From JAGQPD01 sp020426865 (GTDB taxonomy: Bacteria > Planctomycetota > Planctomycetia > Pirellulales > Pirellulaceae), in the NCBI GenBank assembly GCA_041399065.1, contig JAWKTN010000006.1, forward strand, positions 186,001-250,000: a stretch of DNA of 64,000 nucleotides, read 5' to 3'. Under the pieces are notes generated by a model, which was not told where the DNA came from, did no database searches, and worked only from the letters and a program-made list of their open reading frames with translations. The first letter of the stretch is position 1; each line of letters starts with the position of its first letter. Of this stretch, positions 43,302 through 52,084 are shown piece after piece. A program made the position numbers and the translations under genes.

Positions 43302-44441
43302 TCAACGCTGTCGCGCCAGCTGCTGAAAGCTCTCCCAGCGCGCTTGCATCTCGCGAAGGCTATCGCCGCCGAACTTCTCAACAAAAGCACGTGCCACTTC
43401 AAACGCCACGACGTTCTCAATGATCACGCTCGCCGCTGACAATGCACAGACGTCGCTCCGCTCGTACGCCGCTTCTTCCTTGGTCTTACTTGCTAAATTG
43501 ATCGACTCCAATGGCTTGGCCAATGTACTGATCGGCTTCATCGCCGCGCGCACGACCAGCGGTTGGCCGTTGGTCATGCCCGCCTCCAATCCGCCCGCGT
43601 TGTTCGTCGGACGCGTATAGCCCAAACCCGACGACCCTTGTTGTTGGGCATCGTATTGAATCGGATCATGGACCTGTGATCCTACCCTGCGAGCCGCTTC
43701 GAAACCCAGCCCAATTTCTACGCCCTTGATCGCTTGCACTGCCATCACTGCTTGCGCGATACGGCCATCCAGTTTTTGATCCCATTGAGCGTGTGTCCCC
43801 AGGCCGAACGGCAGGCCTTCGACCCGCACCTCGACGATGCCACCTAGGGTGTCCCCCGCCTTGCCCGTGGCGTCGATAAACGCCTTCATCTCGTCGTCCT
43901 GTTCCGGCGACAACGAATAGACAATGCTTGTTTCCCGCAACGGTAGCAGTGTATCGATCGGTCCCTCTGGGACGCTCAGCGGTCGCCCCCCAAGCTCCAC
44001 AACATATCCCAAAGCATGGATGCCGAATGGCAGAAGGATCTGTCGGGCCAGCGCACCAGCCGCGACGCGGACCGTCGTTTCTCGCGCACTGGCCCGCTCC
44101 AGTACCCCTCGGATGCTGCCCAGGTACTTGATCGCCCCGGTCAGGTCGCCATGTCCAGGACGAGGTCGATCGAGATCGTCGAGCCGTTCGAGCTTGTAAT
44201 CCTTGTTGACCACCTGTAACGCCACCGGACTGCCAATCGACTGGCCGCGCCAAATACCACTGAGGATATCGACGCGATCGGTTTCTATCCGCTGGCGGCC
44301 ACCGCGACCGTAGCCCCCTTGTCGACGTTTCAATTCGGTGTCGATGATCGACGTATCGATATCAATGCCAGCCGGAAAGCCATCGACCAACGCGATGAGG
44401 GCCTTCCCGTGCGATTCGCCAGCGGTCCAGTATCGAAGCAT
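43302..44441 (-). CDS. aroC: Chorismate synthase AroC
   Basis: FMN-dependent elimination of phosphate from EPSP, last step of the shikimate pathway. The chain is 379 residues. MLRYWTAGESHGKALIALVD holds the first signature, RRQGGYGRGGRQRIETDRVD the second, and GSIRGVLERASARETTVRVA (before the active site) the third; the C-terminal region contains GGLEAGMTNGQPLVVRAAMK. ATG 44441 begins directly at the conserved start. No other aro gene is adjacent. Confidence 0.97.
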   Translation of the reverse strand: MLRYWTAGESHGKALIALVDGFPAGIDIDTSIIDTELKRRQGGYGRGGRQRIETDRVDILSGIWRGQSIGSPVALQVVNKDYKLERLDDLDRPRPGHGDLTGAIKYLGSIRGVLERASARETTVRVAAGALARQILLPFGIHALGYVVELGGRPLSVPEGPIDTLLPLRETSIVYSLSPEQDDEMKAFIDATGKAGDTLGGIVEVRVEGLPFGLGTHAQWDQKLDGRIAQAVMAVQAIKGVEIGLGFEAARRVGSQVHDPIQYDAQQQGSSGLGYTRPTNNAGGLEAGMTNGQPLVVRAAMKPISTLAKPLESINLASKTKEEAAYERSDVCALSAASVIIENVVAFEVARAFVEKFGGDSLREMQARWESFQQLARQR

Positions 44442-44651
44442 TTGTAAACTGCGGGTTCTGGGGGGAATGGGAACGAAACACGTAATTCTTAGATTTTAGT
44501 CGCGATAGTAAAGGGGCGATAGAGCGATTCGGCCAGTGGTCGCGACGCTGCCTGTCTTTAGTCGATGATGAATTTGCGGTAGTCTTTTGACATATCGGGC
44601 GGCATGACCGCGTTGTCGGTCGTAGGGTGAGGCAAGACAGACGATATTTCA

Positions 44652-45638
44652 ATGATTCATCTTCGCAAACAGTGGTTTTTGATCGGTTTGGCGGTTGCCT
44701 TGTTGGTTGGTTTGGCGTTCGCTCACCGACTGACCGGGGTCGTGGACCGGCCGTGGATCAAGAACGTGATCGTGGCCGGCGTGCTTTTCTTGTCGACGTT
44801 GGTGCTGGAAACGCAGGCCATTTGGAATGCGGTTCGTCGGCCTGGGGCGATGTTGTTAGGGACGTTTGTTAATTTTGTCATGTTGCCACTCTTTGCCTGG
44901 TCGCTGTATGGTCGTCTGCAGCACGATTTGGGGATTGGACTGATGGTGGCGGCGGCCGTTCCCTGCACCCTCGTATCGGCGGCGGTCTGGACACGCAAGG
45001 CTGGCGGCAATGCGGCTGTTGCCTTGATGGTAACGGTGGTTACGAACCTGATTTGTTTCTTGCTCACACCGTTTTGGATCTATGTATCCACGCGAACGTT
45101 GACGGAGCTGAGTCCGGTGGACTTGATTGCCAAGCTTGGCTTGCTGGTTGTGCTGCCGATGGTGCTAGCGCAACTGTTGCGGCAAAGCCACTTGATCGCC
45201 TCGTGGGCCGATGTCCGCGGCAAGTCGCTTAGCACCGCAGCGCAGTGCGGGATCTTGTTTATGGTGCTGATTGGGTCGGTTGGATGCGGAATGGAATTAG
45301 CCAAACGGGCGGTGGGGGACGAGTTGCGGCAGGTCGATTTTATTGCGATGTTGGTGGTGGTATTGGTCGTCCACGTGACGATGTTCGGCGTTGGCTTTGC
45401 TATGGCGGGGATGTTTCGGATGTCACGCCCGGATCGAATCGCTGTGGGGTTTGCTGGCAGCCAGAAGACGCTTGCTGTTGGCGTGTACATCGCCTCGTTT
45501 TTGCCTGGGATGGCGCTATTGCCGATCGTCTCGTACCACGTCATTCAGTTGGTGGTGGATACGGTGATCGCGGAGCGACTGGCGGCCCAGGTCCCCGGCG
45601 AGGCGCACGAAACGGAGGTGCGGCGAGCGGCCCACTGA
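44652..45638 (+). CDS. Bile acid:sodium symporter-family (BASS/SBF-like) transporter
   Basis: A 328-residue protein with about ten membrane helices. The core motifs VPCTLVSAAVWTRKAGGNAA and FAGSQKTLAVGVYIASFLPG match the SBF-like (YfeH/PSE) group, which transports organic anions with sodium. The name bile acid reflects the family, not the expected substrate. It is not clearly in an operon: aroC is divergent upstream and rpmE starts 180 bp downstream with its own promoter. Confidence 0.85.
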   Translation: MIHLRKQWFLIGLAVALLVGLAFAHRLTGVVDRPWIKNVIVAGVLFLSTLVLETQAIWNAVRRPGAMLLGTFVNFVMLPLFAWSLYGRLQHDLGIGLMVAAAVPCTLVSAAVWTRKAGGNAAVALMVTVVTNLICFLLTPFWIYVSTRTLTELSPVDLIAKLGLLVVLPMVLAQLLRQSHLIASWADVRGKSLSTAAQCGILFMVLIGSVGCGMELAKRAVGDELRQVDFIAMLVVVLVVHVTMFGVGFAMAGMFRMSRPDRIAVGFAGSQKTLAVGVYIASFLPGMALLPIVSYHVIQLVVDTVIAERLAAQVPGEAHETEVRRAAH

Positions 45639-45727
45639 TTCGGGACTCCGCGCATAAAGTGCCATGGCGACACGGTTTACGACTGTTGGCCTGGACCGGA
45701 CGACTCGATGAGGAGTCCCGAGAGCAC

Positions 45728-45756
45728 TTGCTGGGCGGTAGGCCCTGCGTTATACT
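45728..45756 (+). promoter_or_regulatory. Promoter of rpmE
   Basis: TTGCTG (45728-45733), a 17-base spacer and TATACT (45751-45756), about 60 bases ahead of the rpmE ATG at 45818. Confidence 0.6.
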
Positions 45757-45817
45757 TCGGGATTGCCACCAGTTGTCGCATCGCGGCGAAGGTAATCAAG
45801 GACAAAGGGAAATCGCG

Positions 45818-46075
45818 ATGAAGAAGGGTATTCATCCAGAATATTACGAAACGACCGTAACGTGTGGTTGCGGCAATACGTTCAAGACCGGCAGCACACG
45901 TAAAGAGTTGAAGGTCGATATTTGTGACGCGTGTCATCCGTTTTATACGGGGCGTTTGAAGTACGTCGACACGGCGGGACGTATTGAAAAATTCCAAAAC
46001 AAGTTTGCCAGTGGCAGCTATGCCAGCTTGCAGGGCAAACAGCCGGCCAAAAAGAAGAAGGCCAAGACCTCTTAG
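45818..46075 (+). CDS. rpmE: 50S ribosomal protein L31
   Basis: An 85-residue L31 of the zinc-binding (C+) type: TCGCGNTFKTGS and DICDACHPFYTG supply the four cysteines. The C-terminal tail is lysine-rich (QPAKKKKAKTS), longer than in many species. ATG 45818 has an AGGG site about ten bases upstream. prfA follows after about 220 bp, a conserved rpmE-prfA-prmC order. Confidence 0.95.
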   Translation: MKKGIHPEYYETTVTCGCGNTFKTGSTRKELKVDICDACHPFYTGRLKYVDTAGRIEKFQNKFASGSYASLQGKQPAKKKKAKTS

Positions 46076-46091
46076 CTGCTTAAGTCCCCCG

Positions 46092-46131
46092 GGCGGTTTG
46101 GCTGAGTGGCGACCACGTGCAGCCAACCGCC
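46092..46131 (+). terminator. Hairpin downstream of rpmE
   Basis: GGCGGTTTGGCTG (46092-46104) pairs with CAGCCAACCGCC (46120-46131) with one bulged T. The stem is long but no T-tract follows, so it may end transcription weakly or stabilise the rpmE transcript. Confidence 0.5.
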
Positions 46132-46238
46132 ATTAGTGCCTCTTGTGTGGCACATGGCTTCATTAGGGTGGGGACGATTCTACCATCGCCGTCAGACGTG
46201 TGCGGATCGCACGAGCGGCGTGTCGCCCCAATGTTGAA

Positions 46239-46259
46239 GGCTCACCATCATCGTGAGCC
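46239..46259 (+). promoter_or_regulatory. Hairpin in the prfA leader
   Basis: GGCTCAC (46239-46245) and GTGAGCC (46253-46259) form a perfect seven-base stem around CATCATC, 33 bases before the prfA start. It could affect translation or mark the end of a short leader; no known family matches. Confidence 0.35.
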
Positions 46260-46292
46260 ACCATCTTACACTTGTTTGGGGATTCATGGCCC

Positions 46293-47360
46293 ATGCGCGA
46301 ATTACTTGACGAAAAACTTGCACGCTTCGAAAAACTCGAACGGATGCTGACCGACCCGGCGGTGTTGGCCGATGGCCATAAAATGGCAGCCGTCGCGCGC
46401 GAACACGGCTCGCTGTTGAAGCTTGCCTCAAAATATCGCAAATTCAAAGCTGTCAACCAACAAATCCGTGAAACGCAACAGTTGATCGATGGTGATGACG
46501 CGGAGATGAGCGAATTGGCGGAAGCCGAGTTGCCGGAGCTTCGCGAAAAACGCGAGGAGCTTTGGCATCAACTCCTAGATCTCACCGTTGGCGGCGAAGA
46601 CGCCATGCGCACTCGGTGCGTGATGGAAATTCGGGCCGGGACCGGTGGCGATGAGGCCGCTCTGTTCGCCGGCGATCTCTATCAAATGTATAAGAAACAT
46701 GCCGAAATCAAGGGATGGAAGACCGAAATTCTCGACGCGCAAGCGACCGAATTGGGAGGGTTTAAGGAAATCGTCTTGGCCTTCGAAGGGGAGGGGGTCT
46801 ACCGCGAATTGCAGTATGAAAGCGGCGGTCATCGAGTCCAACGGGTCCCCGAGACGGAAGCTAAGGGTCGCGTTCATACCTCCGCCGCTACCGTCGCCGT
46901 CCTGCCCGAACCGGAAGACGTGGAGATTGATCTGAAGCCCGATGATTATCGGATCGACAAATTCAATGCCAGCGGACCGGGCGGCCAGCACGTCAACAAA
47001 ACTGAGTCCGCGATTCGGTTGACGCACCACGAAACCGGCATCGTCGTGCAGTGCCAGGACGAAAAAAGTCAACACAAAAACCTGTCCAAGGCGCTGCGAG
47101 TGCTCAAGTCGCGTCTCTATGAACGCAAGCAACAAGAAGAGCACGCCAAACGTGCCGACCAACGCAAAACGCTTGTCGGGTCCGGCGACCGTAGCCAAAG
47201 AATCCGTACTTACAACTTCCCGGACAATCGCCTGACCGATCACCGCATCAATCTTACGATCTACAAATTGGATCAGATCATGACCGGGGAATTGCAGCCC
47301 GTGAGCGACGCATTGATCGACCACGATCGCCAGCAACTGCGTAGCGACATGGACGTATAA
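46293..47360 (+). CDS. prfA: Peptide chain release factor 1
   Basis: A 355-residue class I release factor that recognises UAA and UAG. The decoding motif is in RVPETEAKGRVHTSA (the PET form of the RF1 PxT anticodon-like tripeptide) and the catalytic GGQ motif in NASGPGGQHVNKTESAIR. RF2 would have SPF at the decoding site. The start is set at ATG 46293, directly at the conserved N-terminal helix. PrmC, which methylates the GGQ glutamine, is encoded next, 20 bp downstream. Confidence 0.96.
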   Translation: MRELLDEKLARFEKLERMLTDPAVLADGHKMAAVAREHGSLLKLASKYRKFKAVNQQIRETQQLIDGDDAEMSELAEAELPELREKREELWHQLLDLTVGGEDAMRTRCVMEIRAGTGGDEAALFAGDLYQMYKKHAEIKGWKTEILDAQATELGGFKEIVLAFEGEGVYRELQYESGGHRVQRVPETEAKGRVHTSAATVAVLPEPEDVEIDLKPDDYRIDKFNASGPGGQHVNKTESAIRLTHHETGIVVQCQDEKSQHKNLSKALRVLKSRLYERKQQEEHAKRADQRKTLVGSGDRSQRIRTYNFPDNRLTDHRINLTIYKLDQIMTGELQPVSDALIDHDRQQLRSDMDV

Positions 47361-47380
47361 CAAGCAAAGGTATGACGAAC

Positions 47381-48259
47381 ATGTCGCAAGCCGAAGCATG
47401 GACTATCCTCCGTTTGCTACAATGGACGACGGAGTTCCTCGAAAAGCATGGCTCGGCTTGTCCTCGCTTGGACGCCGAACTGCTGTTGGCTAAGGCGCGT
47501 GGTTGCCAGCGAATTGAGCTCTATACAGCGTTTGAAGAAGTTGCTACCGATGAGCTGCGAGAAAATTTTCGGGCTCTCGTTCGACGTCGCTCGGAAGGGA
47601 TGCCGGTGGCTTATTTGCTTGGACATCGGGAGTTCTATTCCCTCGATTTTCGTGTGTCCCCTGCGGTGTTGATTCCACGTCCCGAGACCGAATTCGTCTT
47701 GATCGAATTGTTGGATGCCGCCAAGGGGCACGCTCGTTCCGTACCGCTTCAGATCGCAGACGTAGGAACCGGAAGCGGTATCCTTGGGGTCTGCGCCGCC
47801 AAACATCTGATATCGGCGCAGGTAACCGCGATTGATATTAGCACCGATGCATTGGAGATAGCAAAGCAAAACGCCGACGCACATCATGTCGCCGATCGCA
47901 TCGAGTTTCTGCAGAGTGACCTATTTGGGGACGTACCCGCAAACGCGACGTTCGATTTTGTCGTAAGTAATCCGCCCTATGTGAGTGACGCCGAGTATGA
48001 ACAGCTATCGGCCGACGTGAAGAATTTCGAACCCAAAGGGGCGCTCGTCGGCGGTCCGTCCGGAACCGAAATCATCGCTCAACTGATCGTGCAGGCCGCC
48101 CATCGATTGCGCGCGGGCGGCCGGCTGATCATCGAAATCAGTCCGATGATCGAATCGGCCGTGACGCAGTTGATCCGCGAACACGGCAGTTTCGCCGAGC
48201 CACGTACGATTAAAGATCTCGCTCGGCTCGCACGGGTCGTAAGCGCCGTACGTGTTTGA
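47381..48259 (+). CDS. prmC: Release factor glutamine methyltransferase PrmC
   Basis: SAM-dependent methylation of the GGQ glutamine in RF1 and RF2. It is 292 residues from ATG 47381 (ATG 47372 is also possible; AAAGG at 47366-47370 fits 47381 better). The SAM-binding site VADVGTGSGILGVCAA-like (IADVGTGSGILGVCAAKHL, about 125-143) and the catalytic NPPY (VVSNPPYVSDAEY) are intact. The N-terminal substrate-binding helices contain RLDAELLLAKARGCQRIEL. Its co-location with prfA, its substrate, is conserved in many bacteria. Confidence 0.95.
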   Translation: MSQAEAWTILRLLQWTTEFLEKHGSACPRLDAELLLAKARGCQRIELYTAFEEVATDELRENFRALVRRRSEGMPVAYLLGHREFYSLDFRVSPAVLIPRPETEFVLIELLDAAKGHARSVPLQIADVGTGSGILGVCAAKHLISAQVTAIDISTDALEIAKQNADAHHVADRIEFLQSDLFGDVPANATFDFVVSNPPYVSDAEYEQLSADVKNFEPKGALVGGPSGTEIIAQLIVQAAHRLRAGGRLIIEISPMIESAVTQLIREHGSFAEPRTIKDLARLARVVSAVRV

Positions 48260-48270
48260 GCCTGTCTCTT

Positions 48271-48331
48271 CATCATCCTGCCCGCTATCGTCCTGCCTTC
48301 TTCCGTGCGCCAAGGTGAAGGCAGGATGATG
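48271..48331. terminator. Hairpin between convergent prmC and lipoprotein genes
   Basis: CATCATCCTGCC (48271-48282) pairs perfectly with GGCAGGATGATG (48320-48331), and an alternative pairing TCCTGCCTTC (48291-48300) with GAAGGCAGGA (48317-48326) is possible. The two foldings compete because TCCTGCC is duplicated. Probably a bidirectional terminator although no clear T-tract follows. Confidence 0.55.
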
Positions 48332-48353
48332 AGGGGCGGGATGACGAGGATGC

Positions 48354-48827
48354 TTAGCGTGGGGCGAGATTGAAGTCGGCGTCGTCTCGGCCACCTGGGG
48401 GGACCTCGAGTGTCAAGCTTCCGTCATTCAGCGACGCCGGCCAACGGCGAACCGCGGGTAGACGGTTGGCGTTGGGGTCATCGGAATAGCTGTCCGCCGC
48501 TTCCTGAGTCACTACCGGAGGTGTGCTGGCGGAGGAAGGCGATATTATTACGCGATGCGTTCCGACGATCGCCCCTTTCTTCGCCGGTTTGACGAGCTCC
48601 AATTCATAGTGCCCGTCGGCATCGGTCTTTCCGAATGAACCCGGGCCGGGACTATTGCTATTCTCGCCTGCCATCGGCTGGGTTGTGATCGCCGCATCGG
48701 CCAGTGGCTGTCCGTCCATCGTGATCCGGCCGGAGACCGGCACTACGTTGGGACCTCGACCGCAGCCGATGGTTGTACCAATGATGGTCAGCAATATCGC
48801 AAGTAGAAATCGGTCACGTTTCGGCAT
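48354..48827 (-). CDS. Small lipoprotein with carboxypeptidase-regulatory-like fold
   Basis: A 157-residue protein. The signal peptide ends at a lipobox (TTIGC, Cys at about residue 22). VSGRITMDGQPLADAAITTQ and FGKTDADGHYELELVKPAKK fit the transthyretin-like carboxypeptidase regulatory fold used in planctomycete lipoproteins. It lies 83 bp after a DUF1559 gene on the same strand, a pair seen repeatedly in planctomycetes. The partner relation is inferred from that co-location; function unknown. Confidence 0.75.
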   Translation of the reverse strand: MPKRDRFLLAILLTIIGTTIGCGRGPNVVPVSGRITMDGQPLADAAITTQPMAGENSNSPGPGSFGKTDADGHYELELVKPAKKGAIVGTHRVIISPSSASTPPVVTQEAADSYSDDPNANRLPAVRRWPASLNDGSLTLEVPPGGRDDADFNLAPR

Positions 48828-48910
48828 CGCCAGGTACTCGCATATTCTTCTTGTTGTGCGCGGAACGGGATGGTGATCATTGACGGCCGGTGACGCGGAG
48901 GAGCGTGCCG

Positions 48911-49921
48911 CTAGTTCCCGGTAATGTTGGAGATTTCGCCACCGGCAATCGTCGACGCATTGCCGAAGACGAAGATATCGATGGAATCGGAAATGTAGTT
49001 CACCGACCCATCGCACATGGCGGCGTTGAACCCGGACGGATGCAGGCTGCCCCACGAACGCTTGCAGGGATCGCCGCCAAAGTCACCCGGAATTTGCAGG
49101 CAACGGTCGTAATCGTCAATGATTGAGCGGGTCTGCAGGAACGTCAGCGATCGGTTGTAGGACGTATAGGTATACGCCCAGAAGGTACGCCGTCGACGCG
49201 CTTCGTCAGAGACTGCCAGGTGCGACTTTTCTGCGACAAGCATCGTCTTGGACGTTCCGTCGGAAATCTCCTTCAACCTTGTCGGTTTTTCCACGCTCCA
49301 ACTTCGATTCGGCATCGTGCCGATACCGGGCAGGGGCCCACGCTGAAAATCGTATTCCTTGTTCTGCTGCGACGAGCTATCCCAAAACGCCTGTGACTGC
49401 ACCGTGCAGAGCCCCGAGTTCCCACGATAGGACGATCGAGCATACATCAAGCCGCTGCCGGGTCCGCTGGCCGGTCGGTCCAAAATGTTGGTTTCCTCGT
49501 CTGACGGACAGTTGTAAAGTTCCACGTGCTGCTCGCGCACAAACTGGTTGGCAGGTGATTCATTGAATTGCGTAAAATCGTATCGATCATATAGCGATTG
49601 CTCTTCGATGTACGGCAAAATAAAGATAGGCCAACTGGCACCGCTTTGCGCGGAACAGCAGACGCCATTGGTGACTCCACCGGCCGGAAGCTCGTTCTTG
49701 GCGCTATTGTAATTGTGAATTGCCAAAGCGATATTCTTCAAGCTGTTCTGGCATTGTGTTCGCCGGGCCGCCTCGCGCGCAGCGTTTACGGCTGGCAACA
49801 ACAGCGCGACAAGCAAGCCAATGATCGCGATCACCACGAGCAATTCGACGAGCGTAAACGCTTGCCGGCTACCCGACTTGTTGGAACGGGCCTGCGCTTT
49901 ATTGCAAAACTGCCAATGCAT
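48911..49921 (-). CDS. DUF1559 prepilin-like (pseudopilin) protein
   Basis: A 336-residue protein with a type IV prepilin leader: a 20-residue basic N-terminus, cleavage before FTLVELLVVIAIIGLLVALL, with the conserved Glu at position 5 of the mature chain. The remainder is a DUF1559 domain with NPSKNIALAIHNY-type motif (CQNSLKNIALAIHNYNSAKN) and the terminal HPSGFNAAMCDGSVNYISDS (the H...DG pattern). ATG 49921 has GAGGA eight bases upstream. The function of this very large planctomycete family is unclear; some members may form pseudopili or act in secretion. Confidence 0.88.
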   Translation of the reverse strand: MHWQFCNKAQARSNKSGSRQAFTLVELLVVIAIIGLLVALLLPAVNAAREAARRTQCQNSLKNIALAIHNYNSAKNELPAGGVTNGVCCSAQSGASWPIFILPYIEEQSLYDRYDFTQFNESPANQFVREQHVELYNCPSDEETNILDRPASGPGSGLMYARSSYRGNSGLCTVQSQAFWDSSSQQNKEYDFQRGPLPGIGTMPNRSWSVEKPTRLKEISDGTSKTMLVAEKSHLAVSDEARRRRTFWAYTYTSYNRSLTFLQTRSIIDDYDRCLQIPGDFGGDPCKRSWGSLHPSGFNAAMCDGSVNYISDSIDIFVFGNASTIAGGEISNITGN

Positions 49922-50292
49922 GACATATCCTCGTTGGAGCCATTCGACGATGCTGCCCCTCCAGCTATTCCGTAGCGACCTGCCTGGGACAGCCGAATAA
50001 TATTGTGCGGCTGGAACAGCCGTGTAACAATATTCGGCTGGAACAGCCGTGAAGCAATAAATTGAAAATACCGCCACTGCCATGCGTTGTCAAGAAAAGG
50101 GAGGATTTTCGAAAAAACCATCGTCGAAATTGCCCATTGCGAGCGTGCCGAGGCCTTAGGTCGACCGGGCAACAGCCCGCAACGGCGGCTTTCCCTTTCG
50201 CGGGGATCCTGGTATCGTCCCGCTTAGGAGACGGAGGGCCTCGCGCGCGGCGTTTGTTTTCAGAATGATGGCTGAGTTGAGGGAGCAACACG
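49922..50292. other. Divergent intergenic region with palindromic repeats
   Basis: About 370 bp between the DUF1559 gene (minus) and the DUF3592 gene (plus). It carries the repeat cluster at 49982-50049. No promoter of good quality was seen on either side. Confidence 0.45.
49982..50049. repeat. Three CGGCTG..CAGCCG palindromes separated by AT-rich spacers
   Basis: A degenerate GCCTGGGACAGCCG (49982-49995) is followed by two perfect copies of CGGCTGGAACAGCCG (50008-50022, 50035-50049), separated by spacers with AATATT. Read on the minus strand the unit is CGGCTGTTCCAGCCG, one base from the unit at 28.2 kb. Confidence 0.75.
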
Positions 50293-51603
50293 GTGGGGCG
50301 ACGCAGGTCGAAAAAGCACACATCGAAGCAATCTCTTTCCCTGCAACAGGAAAAGCAAACGGGTTCCTGTGGCGGTTGTGCGATTGTGGGGTTTGGTTTG
50401 GTTTTTGCGTCCGCCGGTGGGTTCTTCTTGTGGATGATGGCCATCTGGCCCTTGGCACAGATCATGATGGCCCGTTCTTGGGAGCCGACGCCGTGTGTGA
50501 TTACCAGCAGCCAAGTCGAAACGCATCGGGGCGACGACGGTGACACGTATTCGGTTGAAATTGAGTTCGACTACACGTACGGCGGTCGGCAATGGCATTC
50601 CGACCAATATGACTTCTTTGTCGGCAGCTCGAGCGGTCGACGAGGCAAGCAGGCAGTCGTGGACCGCCACAAGCCAGGTTCGGAAGCCACCTGTTATGTG
50701 AATCCACGTGATCCCCAACAAGCAGTGCTCAACCGGAGTCCAACGAGTGAGTTGCTTTGGGGCTTCTTTCCGATGATCTTCATCGCTGTTGGTGTAGGTG
50801 TGCTTGTTGTGGGGACGCTATCTGGTCGTAACCGCCGTTTGAAACATTGGCGCGGCACGTCCCAGGGCGATCTTCAATTAAGTGACACGTATTCGGCGGG
50901 CGGATTTGGCGGATACGTCGGGACGGCTTCCGCAACGAATGTGGATACGGGTTGGCAGAGTCAACTTACGCCCATTACGGAGCAACAGCAAACGGCCGGT
51001 CCGCTGACACTGAAACAGTCGATGGGCCCCTGGGCAAAACTGCTGGGTGGCGTCTTCATCACGTTGTTCTGGAACGGGATTGTGGCCGTTTTTGTGTGGC
51101 AGGAAGTGCAAGGATTTATGCGTGGTCGCCCCGAATGGTTTCTAACATTGTTTCTCATACCGTTTCAGTTGATCGGTCTTGGCATGATCGCGTTCTGTTG
51201 CCATGCGTTTCTGGCACTATTCAATCCCGTCCCGGTGCTGACACTGCTGGAGGGACGTTTCGCACCGGGATCGAATGTGACATTGCAGTGGAATCTTTGG
51301 GGGAGGACTGGGGCGATTCGTAAGCTGACCATTACCTTGCACGGCGAGGAAACGGCACGGTATCGTCGGGGGACTTCTACGTATACCGATCGTTCAACGT
51401 TTCACGAAGAGGTATTGTTGGAGCAGGGGGGCTCGCATGGAATCGCCAGCGGCACATTGAAACTAGCGATCCCGACCGACAAGATGCATTCCTTCGAGGG
51501 GAGCAACAATAAGATCTTGTGGACGATCAAGTTGCACGCCGACATCCCGATGTGGCCTGACGTGAAGAGTGATTTCCAGATCAAGGTACTGCCGCGTGAA
51601 TAA
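50293..51603 (+). CDS. DUF3592-type membrane protein
   Basis: A 436-residue membrane protein. GTG 50293 has AGGGAG about eight bases upstream. Helices at about 35-60, 155-180 and 250-305 flank a DUF3592-like extracytoplasmic segment (about 65-150) whose ending ATCYVNPRDPQQAVLN is characteristic. The C-terminal half has a strand-rich soluble domain (FAPGSNVTLQWNLWGRTGAI and on). The small gene overlapping its end may encode a partner. Function unknown. Confidence 0.72.
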   Translation: MGRRRSKKHTSKQSLSLQQEKQTGSCGGCAIVGFGLVFASAGGFFLWMMAIWPLAQIMMARSWEPTPCVITSSQVETHRGDDGDTYSVEIEFDYTYGGRQWHSDQYDFFVGSSSGRRGKQAVVDRHKPGSEATCYVNPRDPQQAVLNRSPTSELLWGFFPMIFIAVGVGVLVVGTLSGRNRRLKHWRGTSQGDLQLSDTYSAGGFGGYVGTASATNVDTGWQSQLTPITEQQQTAGPLTLKQSMGPWAKLLGGVFITLFWNGIVAVFVWQEVQGFMRGRPEWFLTLFLIPFQLIGLGMIAFCCHAFLALFNPVPVLTLLEGRFAPGSNVTLQWNLWGRTGAIRKLTITLHGEETARYRRGTSTYTDRSTFHEEVLLEQGGSHGIASGTLKLAIPTDKMHSFEGSNNKILWTIKLHADIPMWPDVKSDFQIKVLPRE

Positions 51604-51955
51604 GATCGAGCTTTCATTTCGCGATGATCAAAGCCATTTTCGTCCGGGCGAACATGTCGAGTTCACGGTGTCGTGGCAGTTGGACGAAATCCCAGAACGG
51701 ATCGAGCTGCGAGTCCTGTGGAACACGCAGGGAAAGGGGGATACCGATCTGGAGGAGGTGGACCGGATGACGCTGAACAACCCTCCCTTGCAAGAAACAC
51801 GCCAGATCGCATACCGGCTGCCACGCAGCCCGCACAGCTTTTCGGGTAAGCTGATCTCGCTGGTCTGGGCGATCGAAGCCATTGCCTTTCCCATGGAAGA
51901 AAGTTGTCGGCTGGAGATCGTCATCGCGCCCGACGCGCAGGAGATTCAGTTATAG
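51596..51955 (+). CDS. Small beta-rich protein coupled to the DUF3592 gene
   Basis: A 119-residue protein starting at GTG 51596, overlapping the previous gene by eight bases, so it is probably translationally coupled. ELSFRDDQSHFRPGEHVEFT and LISLVWAIEAIAFPMEESCR show strands and a core that echo the final domain of the DUF3592 protein (PGSNVTLQW, then LWTIKLHADIPMWPDVKSDF), which suggests a duplicated arrestin-like or immunoglobulin-like fold. No signal peptide. Function unknown. Confidence 0.65.
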   Translation: MNKIELSFRDDQSHFRPGEHVEFTVSWQLDEIPERIELRVLWNTQGKGDTDLEEVDRMTLNNPPLQETRQIAYRLPRSPHSFSGKLISLVWAIEAIAFPMEESCRLEIVIAPDAQEIQL

Positions 51956-52084
51956 TCGCCGGCCCCATGGATTGGGAGTTGTCATGAGGGGGCGAATACC
52001 TCGAACCTCGAGGTATTGGGGACGATCGGGCGGATGTGCTGCGGCGCAGGGAATCGAACAATGGCGCTAAGCAATGCTGCCGTG

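Noticed and set aside
46076..46292. tRNA gene between rpmE and prfA
   Set aside because: Hairpins are present but there is no TTCRANNC arm or cloverleaf.
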